Assembly (NCBI GenBank): GCA_029975555.1
Contig: JARKOY010000089.1
Location: 1-40,840, forward strand
Reading direction: 5' to 3'
From: Spirochaetia bacterium
GTDB lineage: Bacteria; Spirochaetota; Spirochaetia; Treponematales; Rectinemataceae
Length of the DNA: 40,840 bases
Positions 1 to 8,357 of the stretch are shown here, piece after piece (the first letter of the stretch is position 1; the number at the start of each line of letters is the position of its first letter). The position numbers and the translations under genes are program-made. The notes beneath the pieces were generated by a model. That model worked only from the letters and a program-made list of their open reading frames with translations. It made no database searches and was not told the DNA's origin.

Positions 1-230
1 CCGCTGATGAAGCGGCTCAGGAGGGGTTCGAGGGGGATGGGGCGCTTGAGGTAATAGGACAGGCGAAAGGTTTGGACAGAGAAGGTGGAGTGACAGCGGG
101 GGCACTGGTAGCGCGGCACGCGTCCGAAGGCCTTGGTGAGATAGCTTCCTTTTGCGTGAGCCCAAGGGGCTTTTGGTGCCTGGGTATGCCAGGCACATTC
201 GGGATTGGGGCAAAAGGGGAACTGTTGCAT
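1..230 (-). CDS. Zinc-ribbon transposase-like protein, 5' part only
   Basis: The reading frame opens with ATG at 228-230 and runs leftward off the window, giving about 76 residues. A strong ribosome binding site (AAAGGAGG, minus strand) lies seven to eight bases before the start. The peptide has two cysteine pairs: an N-terminal CPNPEC and a second pair in the segment YQCPRCHSTFSVQTF. This is the zinc-ribbon arrangement found at the N-terminus of several insertion-sequence transposases and related proteins, where it helps bind DNA. The rest of the protein, including any catalytic domain, is outside the window, so the family cannot be fixed. No terminal inverted repeat was recognised. It could also be a domesticated zinc-ribbon protein. 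Confidence 0.55.
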   Translation of the reverse strand, partial: MQQFPFCPNPECAWHTQAPKAPWAHAKGSYLTKAFGRVPRYQCPRCHSTFSVQTFRLSYYLKRPIPLEPLLSRFIS

Positions 231-246
231 CGGTGATACCTCCTTT

Positions 247-266
247 GGAGACCGCAGTCGGTCTCC
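247..266 (-). promoter_or_regulatory. Hairpin just upstream of the transposase-like gene
   Basis: GGAGACCG and CGGTCTCC form a perfect 8-bp inverted repeat with a 4-base loop. It ends only a few bases before the AAAGGAGG ribosome binding site of the minus-strand gene. A hairpin here could shield the start region from read-through translation, as is known for some insertion sequences, or be a protein-binding palindrome. The role is inference. Confidence 0.4.
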
Positions 267-391
267 TCACTATGAGAGACGCCTTCCTTCTTCACTTCTG
301 CTTCAACTTTTGCACAAGCTTGAGAACACTAATGATTGCGTTGGAGGCCCCCCTTGCGTGCAGCGCACTTCTGGATAGAGAGGTATACAGC

Positions 392-421
392 AAAGTGGAT
401 AGTTCGCTATCCACTTTTTTT
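392..421 (+). promoter_or_regulatory. Long palindrome with T-run: upstream activator site or terminator
   Basis: AAAGTGGATAG, loop TTCG, CTATCCACTTT: a perfect 11-bp inverted repeat followed by a run of T. Read as RNA it is a textbook rho-independent terminator on the plus strand with a stable UUCG loop. However, no convincing plus-strand gene precedes it in the window. It sits about 185-210 bp upstream of the predicted start of the sigma-54 promoter at 575-590, a usual distance for an enhancer bound by an NtrC-type activator. A related GGATAG half-site occurs at 373-378. Both roles are possible. Confidence 0.5.
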
Positions 422-574
422 GTGCACGCGCGTATCATGGCGCCAATCCATGAGGGGACGGCATCTGAAGGCGCTACTAATAAGGCTCTAAAAGCGGGCT
501 TGGTGCGGCGCTGAAAGTGCTGGGAGCGGCGCACAATCCTGGCTCCGGACGAATCGTTCAATAATTCCATATTC

Positions 575-590
575 TGGCATGTGTTTTGCT
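575..590 (+). promoter_or_regulatory. Sigma-54 (-24/-12) promoter of the sugar/polyol operon
   Basis: TGGCATG-TGTT-TTGCT matches the sigma-54 consensus TGGCACG-N4-TTGCW at all but one position, with correct GG-to-GC spacing. The predicted transcript starts near 601, about 73 bases before the binding-protein gene at 674. The same operon encodes an NtrC-type activator with an intact GAFTGA motif, the protein class that opens such promoters. This agreement of site, position and regulator is why I rate it well above a chance match. Confidence 0.75.
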
Positions 591-673
591 TCTACATACG
601 CGGTTGTTAACCAATTTCCGGAGTTTTTGCGCCTGTGGGCGGCGAATTCCGGATACAATCCAAGGAGGATACT

Positions 674-1657
674 ATGAAAAAACGGTATTCAGCAGTGTTC
701 GCCATTCTGCTCATTCTTTTGGCAATTGTCCCAGTGTTTGGGCAGGCAGCCAAGAAGCAGCTGACCTTCCTTTTCATGCCTGGCGTGCAAGACCCCTTCT
801 ATACCACTATGGAAAAGGGCGTCAGGGCGAAGTGCAAAGAGCTCGGGGTCAACTTGATTGTCGCGGAATATCCGAAAGCGTGGGGGCCTGAGTATCAGGT
901 GCCCATTCTTCAGGCATATGCCCAGCGCGGCGGCTTCGATGGACTGCTCATAGCGCCGACATCCGTCGATGCGCTCAAGGCTCCACTCAAAGCCATCTAC
1001 GACAAAGGAATTGAGATTATCACCGTCGATACGTTCATCGGGGATGGCGATTATTCCAAACCGAACACCGACTACAATTTCCCGCTTTCGTATATCGGCT
1101 CGGATAACTATCTCGGTGGGAAAATGATCGCAGAGCATCTCGCGAAGCTCGTTGGGGAAAAAGGCAAGGTGTTCTGCGAAGCGACAAACCCCGATGCCTC
1201 GTCGGTGGCCGCACGCGTCAAAGGCTTCCGCGACGGCATCGCCCAATTCCCGAACATGAAGCTCGTGGGCGTAGAGTGGTGCCTCGATGTCCAGCAGAAA
1301 GCGCAGGAACAGACGCTCGCCGCATTGCAGAAGGATAAGGACATTGTCGGAATTTTTGGCACCAATGTATTCAGCGCACAGGGAGCGAACCAGGCAGTCG
1401 TCAATGCAGGCCTTGTGGGGGCGATCAAGATAGCCTCGTGGGATGCGACCATCACCAATATCGAAAATCTTAAAAAGGGCGTTATCGACCTTGTGCTCGC
1501 CCAGAAACCTGGAGAGATGGGGTCGCTCGGTGTCGAATGGCTGTACAAGTATCTGACTCAGAAAGTGTCAGTGCCCAAAAAAGTCATTCCTGGCTTCGAA
1601 TTCTTCACCAAGGACAACGTGAACGATCCGAACATGCAGCAGTACATCTATCAGTGA
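674..1657 (+). CDS. Periplasmic sugar-binding protein of an ABC importer (RbsB-like)
   Basis: The 327-residue protein begins at ATG 674 behind AAGGAGGAT. The first 24-25 residues form a Sec signal (MKKR, then a hydrophobic stretch, then VFGQA). The mature part starts with LTFLFMPGVQDPFYTTMEKG, the opening strand and helix of the LacI-like periplasmic-binding fold (Peripla_BP_4), which captures ribose-, galactose- or fructose-type ligands. Later segments fit the second lobe and hinge: IGSDNYLGGKMIAEHL, then GIFGTNVFSAQGANQAV, then IASWDAT. It is the first gene of the operon, followed by a stable hairpin and then two permeases and an ATPase, so it is the capture subunit. The ligand is not readable; a polyol or pentose/hexose is suggested by the kinase and the MtlD-like enzyme downstream. 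Confidence 0.9.
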   Translation: MKKRYSAVFAILLILLAIVPVFGQAAKKQLTFLFMPGVQDPFYTTMEKGVRAKCKELGVNLIVAEYPKAWGPEYQVPILQAYAQRGGFDGLLIAPTSVDALKAPLKAIYDKGIEIITVDTFIGDGDYSKPNTDYNFPLSYIGSDNYLGGKMIAEHLAKLVGEKGKVFCEATNPDASSVAARVKGFRDGIAQFPNMKLVGVEWCLDVQQKAQEQTLAALQKDKDIVGIFGTNVFSAQGANQAVVNAGLVGAIKIASWDATITNIENLKKGVIDLVLAQKPGEMGSLGVEWLYKYLTQKVSVPKKVIPGFEFFTKDNVNDPNMQQYIYQ

Positions 1658-1698
1658 GTACTAAACGAGAAGAATAACTGAAAGTCCCGTAACGGGTT

Positions 1699-1735
1699 CT
1701 CATGTCTCCTCTTCCCTGCGAAGGGGAGACATGAG
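1699..1735 (+). other. Intercistronic mRNA hairpin after the binding-protein gene
   Basis: CTCATGTCTCC at 1699-1709 pairs perfectly with GGAGACATGAG at 1725-1735. The stem continues inward through a wobble pair and CTTC/GAAG to a 5-base loop. There is no T-run after it, so it is not a standard terminator. Structures like this between a binding-protein gene and its permease genes are known to protect the upstream message and raise binding-protein yield. That function is inferred here. Confidence 0.6.
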
Positions 1736-1758
1736 AGTATCAACGAGAGAGGTGCAAA

Positions 1759-2883
1759 TTGGCAGTCGAACGCACGTTGAAGGATGCACGATTCAAATAC
1801 ATTTCGCCTGGAAGTGGCGGTTTTTTTCAGACTTCCTTAGGGCGCTTTTCGGCGCGAAATTGGGCGTTGCTTTTCCTTATACTCATGATTGTCGTGTTCA
1901 GCATCGGAAGCTCTGGCTTTTTCGACATCGTCAATTTCCAGAACATCATTCACCTCTCGACAGGAGCATTTTTGTTGGCTGCGGCTGAGCTGCTCGTCGT
2001 CATCACGGGGGGCATCGATCTATCGATCGGGTATGTGTATGGGCTTTCATCGGTGCTAGGCGCGAAGGTTATGCAGATTCTGTACGCAGGAGGCGCCGCC
2101 GGTATGCCCGTCTGGCAGGTGATCGCGCTCGGCTGTCTTGCGGCGCTTTCTGTTTCGATTTTGCCGGGGCTGGCGAACGGCGTGCTGATCACCCACTTCA
2201 AGGTGCCGCCTTTTATTGCCACCATGGGCATGTGGGGCATCTGCAACGGCATTACGCTCTTTCTTGCCGATGGGTTCATGCCGGTGATGGGCGCCCCGTC
2301 GGAAATCAATGCAATAGGAAACAGTTATTTTCTCTATATTGATCCATCGAAATCCATCAGCTTTTTTACAAAGCCTTCATATATCACGCAGGCGGACATC
2401 AGAAGTATTCTGAGGCTTGTTCCCAATTCGCTCTTTTTGAGCCTGGCGGTGCTGCTGGTGCTAGGGTTTGTACTCGGGCGGACGCGGTTCGGCAAGCACA
2501 CCTACGCGATCGGCGGGAGCATGGACGCGGCAGTTCGCTCGGGCATCGATGTGAAACGGCACCTTATCATGATCTATGTAATTGCTTCATTTGTTTCCGG
2601 CGTCGCGGGTCTTTTCAATCTTTTTCAGACCGGTATAGGAAATTATACGCCTTCGGGCGCGAACTATGAGCTCATGGCGGTGGCTGCGGTGGTGATAGGT
2701 GGTGCAAGTCTTACCGGAGGAAAGGGGCGCATTTTGGGCACGGCGGTGGGGGTGCTCGTGCTGGCGGTGCTGGAAAACGGCCTGCAGATCATTGGGGTAT
2801 CGGCATTCTACCGGTACATCGGAGTCGGCGTGCTGCTCACGATCGCGGTGATCATCGATCGCGCATTCCCGGATCTATTCTGA
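1759..2883 (+). CDS. Sugar ABC transporter permease, RbsC/MglC family (first of two)
   Basis: A 374-residue integral membrane protein starting at TTG 1759 behind GAGAGAGGTG. It belongs to the BPD_transp_2 family of inner-membrane permeases. Family hallmarks are ELLVVITGGIDLSIGYVYGL near residue 75, LANGVLITHFKVPPFIATMGM near 140, GRTRFGKHTYAIGGSMDAAVRSGIDV near 240, and the late VAAVVIGGASLTGGKGRI loop. The gene lies 101 bases after the binding protein and 15 bases before a second permease of the same family. Two different permeases with one ATPase suggest a heterodimeric membrane channel. The N-terminal 35 residues before the first hydrophobic segment are somewhat long for the family, so a later start is possible. 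Confidence 0.9.
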   Translation: MAVERTLKDARFKYISPGSGGFFQTSLGRFSARNWALLFLILMIVVFSIGSSGFFDIVNFQNIIHLSTGAFLLAAAELLVVITGGIDLSIGYVYGLSSVLGAKVMQILYAGGAAGMPVWQVIALGCLAALSVSILPGLANGVLITHFKVPPFIATMGMWGICNGITLFLADGFMPVMGAPSEINAIGNSYFLYIDPSKSISFFTKPSYITQADIRSILRLVPNSLFLSLAVLLVLGFVLGRTRFGKHTYAIGGSMDAAVRSGIDVKRHLIMIYVIASFVSGVAGLFNLFQTGIGNYTPSGANYELMAVAAVVIGGASLTGGKGRILGTAVGVLVLAVLENGLQIIGVSAFYRYIGVGVLLTIAVIIDRAFPDLF

Positions 2884-2898
2884 GAGAGGAGAGGCCTC

Positions 2899-3957
2899 AT
2901 GCGAACCGAAGCTGCGAAGAAAACAAACAATCTTCCCGAAATGCTGGGGCGGAACTGGATTGCGCTCTTTATTGTGCTGCTTGTGGCTTTTTTTTCGCTG
3001 GTGACTCGCGCCTTTTTTAGCTTTGATACTGTCCAGCTCATTTTTTTCAATGGGACTGAGGTTTTTTTACTCGCCATAGCCGAGCTCTTTGTCATTATAA
3101 CCGGGGGCATCGACCTGTCCGTTGGCTTTGTAATGGGCTTTGCGACGGTGGCCTCTTCCAAATTGATGGTGGCGTGCGTCGCGCTTGGCCTTTCCCCATT
3201 CTGGAGTATCCTGGCCGCGAGCGCGGTGACGCTTCTCATTGGCCTTGTTCCAGGGCTCGTCAACGGATGGCTCGTTGCCTACCTCAGGGTTCCTGCGTTT
3301 ATCGCCACATTTTCCATGTTAGGGGTGACGCACGGCATCTCCGAGCTTCTGACCCAGGGTGTTCCGACGAAAAACCTGCCCGCGCTTGCCGGCGATATCG
3401 GGAATGGCTCGTTCATGTATGTTGCACCAGGCGGAGTGATCAGCTTTTTCTCCAGGCCGCAGGTGGCGCGCGGACAAACAGTCCTCGCAATTATTCCGAA
3501 TATGGTGGTCTTGTCGTTCCTTTTCATTTTTCTATTTGCATTTATTTTGGGGAAAATGAAGTTCGGGCGGCACCTGTATGCGATCGGCGGCAATATCGAT
3601 GCAGCCATCCGCTCGGGCATCAATGTAAAGCGAGACCTCATAAAGGCATATGTCATCTCGTCTCTGTTTGCGTCGCTGGCGGGCCTGAGCTATGTCATGA
3701 AATACATTACGGGTAAGCCGGATGCTGGCGCGAACATGCTGCTGGAGGCGATCGCCGCAGTGGTGATCGGCGGTGCGAGTATGGCGGGTGGTTCGGGAAC
3801 GGTGGGGCGCACAATCTTGGGAGCACTGGTCATCGCAATCCTCGAGACGGGTCTGCGCATTATTGGCATGCAAACATTCATGACCTATATCCTAGTCGGC
3901 GTTATCCTCATTCTTGCAGTTATCATTGACCAAGTCTTCCCAAATAGGAACCGGTAA
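2899..3957 (+). CDS. Sugar ABC transporter permease, RbsC/MglC family (second)
   Basis: A 352-residue membrane protein starting at ATG 2899 after GAGAGGAGAGG. It is clearly homologous to the preceding permease. Shared segments include ELFVIITGGIDLSVGFVMGF, VNGWLVAYLRVPAFIATFSM, KFGRHLYAIGGNIDAAIRSGINV and IAAVVIGGASMAGGSG. About eight to ten hydrophobic helices can be counted. The pair looks like an old tandem duplication that has diverged. It should form the second half of the transmembrane channel, contacting the ATPase through the EAA-like GGNIDAA region. Coupled spacing (15 bases upstream, 19 downstream) places it firmly in the operon. Confidence 0.9.
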   Translation: MRTEAAKKTNNLPEMLGRNWIALFIVLLVAFFSLVTRAFFSFDTVQLIFFNGTEVFLLAIAELFVIITGGIDLSVGFVMGFATVASSKLMVACVALGLSPFWSILAASAVTLLIGLVPGLVNGWLVAYLRVPAFIATFSMLGVTHGISELLTQGVPTKNLPALAGDIGNGSFMYVAPGGVISFFSRPQVARGQTVLAIIPNMVVLSFLFIFLFAFILGKMKFGRHLYAIGGNIDAAIRSGINVKRDLIKAYVISSLFASLAGLSYVMKYITGKPDAGANMLLEAIAAVVIGGASMAGGSGTVGRTILGALVIAILETGLRIIGMQTFMTYILVGVILILAVIIDQVFPNRNR

Positions 3958-3976
3958 AATCAGGTAGGAGGGAACA

Positions 3977-4738
3977 ATGGCGCACCTGTTGGAAGCGAAA
4001 AACATCACAAAGCGATTCGGCGGCCTGACCGCGGTCGACAATGTCAGCTTTCATGTGGATGCAGGCGAAGTCGTGGCGCTCGTCGGAGATAACGGCGCAG
4101 GGAAATCCACTCTTATAAAGATAATATCCGGCGTCCACAAGCCTGATGAAGGTGAAATTTTTCTCAATGGACAGAAAATTCACATCGATTCGCCCATCGA
4201 TGCGATCTCGCACGGGATTGAGACAATCTATCAAGACCTTGCGCTTGCGGAGAACATGGATGTACCCTCCAACATTTTCCTTGGCCGCGAACGCACAAAG
4301 AAAGTCCTTGGTTGCATCAATGTCGTCGATTATGAGCACATGTCGAGCGAATCGCGCAAGGTCCTTGACAGGCTCGATATCCGAATTCCTTCGCTCAAGG
4401 CCAACATCCGTAACCTATCAGGTGGTCAGCGTCAAGCGGTCGCCATTTCGCGCTCGATTTACTGGAATGCAAAAGTGCTCATCATGGACGAGCCGACTGC
4501 TGCGCTCGGCATTTCAGAGCAGAAAAAAGTGCTTGAGCTGGTGAGTTCGCTCAAGAAGCAGGGGATCGCGATTATCATCATAAGCCATCAGATGTATGAT
4601 GTCTTTTCGGTGGCCGACAGGATAATCGTCATGAGGCGGGGCATAAAAGCGGGAGAGCGCCTGGTAAAGGATACGACAAGTGAGGAAGTTGTCAGCCTCA
4701 TTGTCGGAGCCGAGTCTGTCGAAAAAAGATCGCAATGA
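3977..4738 (+). CDS. Sugar ABC transporter ATP-binding protein (FrcA/RbsA-like, single domain)
   Basis: A 253-residue ATPase starting at ATG 3977 behind GTAGGAGGG. Walker A is GDNGAGKST (37-45), the signature is LSGGQ (147-151), Walker B is VLIMDEP with D171/E172, and the switch histidine is in IIISHQ. RbsA and MglA carry two nucleotide-binding domains in about 500 residues. This protein has one domain, as in FrcA-type fructose importers and similar single-domain members, so a homodimer would energise the two permeases. The stop codon overlaps the start of the sensor kinase gene (ATGA), indicating translational coupling between transport and sensing. Confidence 0.93.
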   Translation: MAHLLEAKNITKRFGGLTAVDNVSFHVDAGEVVALVGDNGAGKSTLIKIISGVHKPDEGEIFLNGQKIHIDSPIDAISHGIETIYQDLALAENMDVPSNIFLGRERTKKVLGCINVVDYEHMSSESRKVLDRLDIRIPSLKANIRNLSGGQRQAVAISRSIYWNAKVLIMDEPTAALGISEQKKVLELVSSLKKQGIAIIIISHQMYDVFSVADRIIVMRRGIKAGERLVKDTTSEEVVSLIVGAESVEKRSQ

Positions 4739-6936
4739 GATTCTTTGCAAAAACATTCAATTCTTTCGTCTCGGTAATAGTCCTGCAGGCGATTCTGGTC
4801 ATTCTGCTGGTTTCCGGCAGCATTACGAGGAGCCAAGAGGAAGACAGCAAGAAGGAATTAAAAGCGGAAGCGCTCAACGTCTATGACAATTTCAATTCGT
4901 GGAAGCGCGCGCTGTGGGGAGCAATTGTCGACGTGAGCAAATCTGAGGAATTGCGGCACATGATCGCCGCTCAGAAGCATATCGCGCCCGACGAGCCGCT
5001 CGACGCATATCTCCGCAAGGCTGCACTGCAGGCGGGGGCGGAATTCCTCATCATAAAGAACAGCTGGTCAACATTTTCCGCCGTCCGTGTGCTCACTGAA
5101 AAGCCTCTTCCGAGTCCCGCGGCGCAAAACTTTTTTATCGACAGGCCGCATCCGTATGTCGAGATGGTGCTTGCCGACAATGTTCTCTATTTTTGCGGCT
5201 CGGTCAGAGTGGGCGCAGCCGATGGCCGGTACCTTGATCTTTTCATTCTCAAACGTGTGGACGATGCGCTCATGCGCCAGCTCAGTTTCAATCCGAGGGT
5301 GAGAGCACTGGTATCGCTGAATAGTCATTTTGTCGTAGGGACGATTGCTGGCACCAGCTTCCTTGCATGGATGCAGGGCAGAAGCTTTAGCACATCTTAT
5401 ACAGTCGTGAATGAGCTCGTCGAAGAAGGGGTGCCATATGCGGTGGTTATCCAGCAATCGGGCACCGCGCGCCTTGCCGGCAAGTCTGTTTCATCTACCA
5501 ATATTTCCGGTTTTCCGGTCGACGCACCGACTTCGCTTGGAAGCTTGCCTCCAAAGATTGAAGCCACCCTATCCATCTGCACGTTTCTTTCTCTTTCGGA
5601 ATATCGTGCGCGAGTGAATTCCATCAACCGCTCGATACTGCTTGTCTCGCTTTTTGTAACCTTGTTTACGATTTTGTTGAGCGCAGGGCTCAGCAAAGCG
5701 GTGACTGACCCTATACGCCAGCTGCGCAAGGCCATGATGCGCCTCAAATCAGGAGAGAAGCCGGCACCCCTTTTTGGACCTAAAAAAGGCGAGATTGCCG
5801 ACCTTTTCCAGGGCTTCAACGATATGGCTGCCCAGATTGCGGAAGATAGCCGCGCCCTTTCCGCCCACATTCGTGAAATCACACGGATAAAGGAATACAA
5901 CGACAAGATATTCAATTCAATTCAGGAGAAAATACTCGTTATCAACGCACAGTTTTCGGTCGAAAAAGCCAACAGGGCATTTCTGGAATACTGCGGCCAA
6001 GCTGAAGATGCCGTGCTGGGGCGCAATATTGACGAATTGTCGCTCGCGCTGTTCGATGAGCCTGTGCATACCAGTATCCGCGCCATCATTTCTGGCGGAA
6101 AATCCTCAGACGTGCAGGTTCGCCGCACATCCTCGGGGCTCTCGTTCGAAATTAAATTTTATTCTCTGTTCGAAGAGAACGTCGCTGGGCCGTCAATTCA
6201 TTGCATTATGGTCATCGAAGATATCACTGCCAAGGTCGCCTATGAAGAAAAAATACGCCAGGCAGAAAAGCTGGCGAGCATCAGCATGCTTTCGGCCGGC
6301 GTCGCGCATGAGATCAACAACCCCCTCAGCTCGATTCTGACGAATGTGCAGAATCTCATCAAAGCCGAACGAGATGTTGAGCGCCTACAAGACCTCCAGC
6401 TCGTCGAACAAGAGACCAAGCGCATCGCAAGGATTGTTCGAAGCCTGCTCGAGTTTTCCTCTTCGAAGTGCGCAAAAAAGCCTGCAACCGATATCAATGC
6501 GGCGATTCGGCACATTGTCCAGCTTGTCGGATACTCACTCCGAAAAGAGAGCGGCATCGCCATTGAGCTGCAGTTGGGCGAAAAGCTCCCCCTTGCGGCC
6601 ATTGGCGAAGATGAATACAAACAAATCATTCTCAATTTGATCAAGAATGCGCTGGAAGCGATCGGGACGTCGGGCCGCATTTGCATAGAAACCTCATTCC
6701 TGCCTTCTGAATCCATGGTACAATGCATTGTCAGCGACACCGGTACTGGTATTCCGGATGCCCTGTTACCGCGGATATTTGATCCGTTTTTCTCGACGAA
6801 GGTCGACTCAGGGAACAGTGGCCTTGGACTTTCGGTAGTCTATGGCCTTGTATCGAAATTCAAAGGCCTCATCGATGTAGAGAGCAAGGAAGGCAAAGGA
6901 ACCGCGGTGCGCATCAGGCTGCCTACAGCGGAATGA
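4735..6936 (+). CDS. Membrane sensor histidine kinase with HAMP and PAS domains
   Basis: A 733-residue kinase whose ATG overlaps the ATPase stop. A membrane segment at about 10-30 is followed by a large extracytoplasmic sensor region (about 30-295) that I cannot assign with certainty, though its size suits a Cache-type fold. A second membrane helix lies at about 300-320, then a HAMP linker (AVTDPIRQLRKAMMRLKSGE) and a PAS domain (about 395-510). The HisKA domain has the phospho-acceptor H525 in SAGVAHEINNPLSSI. The ATPase domain has the N box around N634/N638, DTGTGIPD, and a GNSGLGLSVVYGL G2 box. The domain order is that of NtrB-like kinases, partner to the NtrC-type regulator encoded next. 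Location inside the importer operon suggests it senses the transported compound or the loaded binding protein. Confidence 0.92.
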   Translation: MRFFAKTFNSFVSVIVLQAILVILLVSGSITRSQEEDSKKELKAEALNVYDNFNSWKRALWGAIVDVSKSEELRHMIAAQKHIAPDEPLDAYLRKAALQAGAEFLIIKNSWSTFSAVRVLTEKPLPSPAAQNFFIDRPHPYVEMVLADNVLYFCGSVRVGAADGRYLDLFILKRVDDALMRQLSFNPRVRALVSLNSHFVVGTIAGTSFLAWMQGRSFSTSYTVVNELVEEGVPYAVVIQQSGTARLAGKSVSSTNISGFPVDAPTSLGSLPPKIEATLSICTFLSLSEYRARVNSINRSILLVSLFVTLFTILLSAGLSKAVTDPIRQLRKAMMRLKSGEKPAPLFGPKKGEIADLFQGFNDMAAQIAEDSRALSAHIREITRIKEYNDKIFNSIQEKILVINAQFSVEKANRAFLEYCGQAEDAVLGRNIDELSLALFDEPVHTSIRAIISGGKSSDVQVRRTSSGLSFEIKFYSLFEENVAGPSIHCIMVIEDITAKVAYEEKIRQAEKLASISMLSAGVAHEINNPLSSILTNVQNLIKAERDVERLQDLQLVEQETKRIARIVRSLLEFSSSKCAKKPATDINAAIRHIVQLVGYSLRKESGIAIELQLGEKLPLAAIGEDEYKQIILNLIKNALEAIGTSGRICIETSFLPSESMVQCIVSDTGTGIPDALLPRIFDPFFSTKVDSGNSGLGLSVVYGLVSKFKGLIDVESKEGKGTAVRIRLPTAE

Positions 6937-6944
6937 GGATTGCA

Positions 6945-8357
6945 ATGATACGACCATCGACTGTGTTGATTGTCGACGACGAAGAGGGCATCCGGCATGG
7001 TCTCAGGCGGCTGTTCGAGGGAGAAGGGTACGAGGTGCTTTGCGCCGAGGACGCCGGCCAGGCCGAAACGATTGGTACTACACAAAAAATCGACATCGCG
7101 ATTCTGGACGTCCGCCTGAAGGGAGCTACGAGCGGGCTCGAGCTCCTTGCTCGCCTCAAACGCGAAGACGGCGACCTCCCCGTCATCGTCATCACTGGGT
7201 ACGGCAGCATCGAATCCGCGATCGAGGCGATGAAACGCGGCGCTTCCGATTATATTCTCAAACCTGTCGACAACGAAGCGCTGCTGGCGCTCGTGCGCCG
7301 CAACCTCGAGGTGGCGCAACTCAAGCGCGACAACCGATACCTTAAAAAAGAACTCTTGCAAAAGACCTACCAACGACAGATCATCACCAAAAATCCCGAG
7401 ATGCTCAATATTCTCGCAAGGCTCGACAGTGTGAAAGATAGCAGCGCTTCGATCCTCATAACCGGCGAAAGTGGAACCGGCAAGGAAGTCTTCGCTCGGT
7501 ATATCCATTTTACGAGCGCGAGGAGCGCAGGCCCCTTTGTCAGCATTAACTGCGCGGCGCTTTCGGAAGAACTGCTTTTGAGCGAGCTCTTCGGCCACGA
7601 AAAAGGCGCCTTTACCGGCGCAATCGAACGCAAAATTGGCAAATTCGAACTGGCCGACAATGGCACGCTTTTCCTCGATGAAATTGGCGACATGTCGCTT
7701 TCGATTCAAGCAAAGCTTTTGCGCGTGCTTGAGGAAAGCAGCTTTGAGCGAGTGGGTGGGACCAAGCGCATCAACGTGGATATCAGAGTGGTCGCCGCCA
7801 CGAACCACGACCTCCATGAGCTCATCCGGGCTGGAAAGTTTAGGAGTGACCTATACTACCGCATCGCCATCATCGAGATCAAATTGCCGCCTTTGCGCGA
7901 GCGCATCGAAGATATCCCTTATCTGGCTGAGTATTTTATCACTACGTATTCAGAGCGATACAAAAAGCATATCGATGGGATAAGCCCCGAGGTGATGCAG
8001 CGCTGGCTTTCGTATCGCTGGCCGGGCAATATCCGCGAGCTGCAGAATGTGATTCATCAGGCAGTCTTGCTCTGCACGGGCAGCAGGATCGAGGCGGAGA
8101 CGCTTTTGAACTGTGGGGATGAGGTGGCTAAGGCTGAGATGGAAGCCGGGCCAGCAGCACCCGGAGCCGATGCATTCGAGCCTGGCCGCTATCCTTCCCT
8201 CAAGGAGCTGGGCGAGGCGGCCGCTGCCTTCTATGAGCGCCAGCGCATCGAATCCGCGCTCGCACAGGCCAGTGGCAACAAGAGCAGCGCAGCCCGCGCG
8301 CTCGGCATTACCCGCAAAACTCTGCTCGAAAAGTTGAGGAGGTATGGCATATGCTGA
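6945..8357 (+). CDS. NtrC-family sigma-54-dependent response regulator
   Basis: A 470-residue regulator. I prefer ATG 6945, with GAGG six bases upstream; ATG 6933, overlapping the kinase stop, would add four residues. The receiver domain (about 1-120) has VLIVDDEEG and the phosphorylated D55 in ILDVRL. The AAA+ domain has Walker A GESGTGKE (from 174), the sigma-54-contacting GAFTGA loop (221-226), Walker B FLDEIGD and the arginine segment FRSDLYYRI. The C-terminal Fis-type helix-turn-helix is KSSAARALGITRKTLLEKLRR. It should activate sigma-54 promoters when phosphorylated by the upstream kinase. The near-consensus -24/-12 site at 575-590, before this operon, is the obvious target. Confidence 0.95.
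   Translation: MIRPSTVLIVDDEEGIRHGLRRLFEGEGYEVLCAEDAGQAETIGTTQKIDIAILDVRLKGATSGLELLARLKREDGDLPVIVITGYGSIESAIEAMKRGASDYILKPVDNEALLALVRRNLEVAQLKRDNRYLKKELLQKTYQRQIITKNPEMLNILARLDSVKDSSASILITGESGTGKEVFARYIHFTSARSAGPFVSINCAALSEELLLSELFGHEKGAFTGAIERKIGKFELADNGTLFLDEIGDMSLSIQAKLLRVLEESSFERVGGTKRINVDIRVVAATNHDLHELIRAGKFRSDLYYRIAIIEIKLPPLRERIEDIPYLAEYFITTYSERYKKHIDGISPEVMQRWLSYRWPGNIRELQNVIHQAVLLCTGSRIEAETLLNCGDEVAKAEMEAGPAAPGADAFEPGRYPSLKELGEAAAAFYERQRIESALAQASGNKSSAARALGITRKTLLEKLRRYGIC

Noticed and set aside
392-421. Assigning this palindrome simply as a terminator
   Set aside because: The T-run supports a terminator, but no plus-strand gene ends before it in the window and its distance from the sigma-54 promoter suits an enhancer; left open rather than called outright.
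152-514. A 120-codon plus-strand frame upstream of the binding-protein gene
   Set aside because: It is antisense to the transposase-like gene for part of its length, has no ribosome binding site, and runs through the palindrome and the regulatory region.
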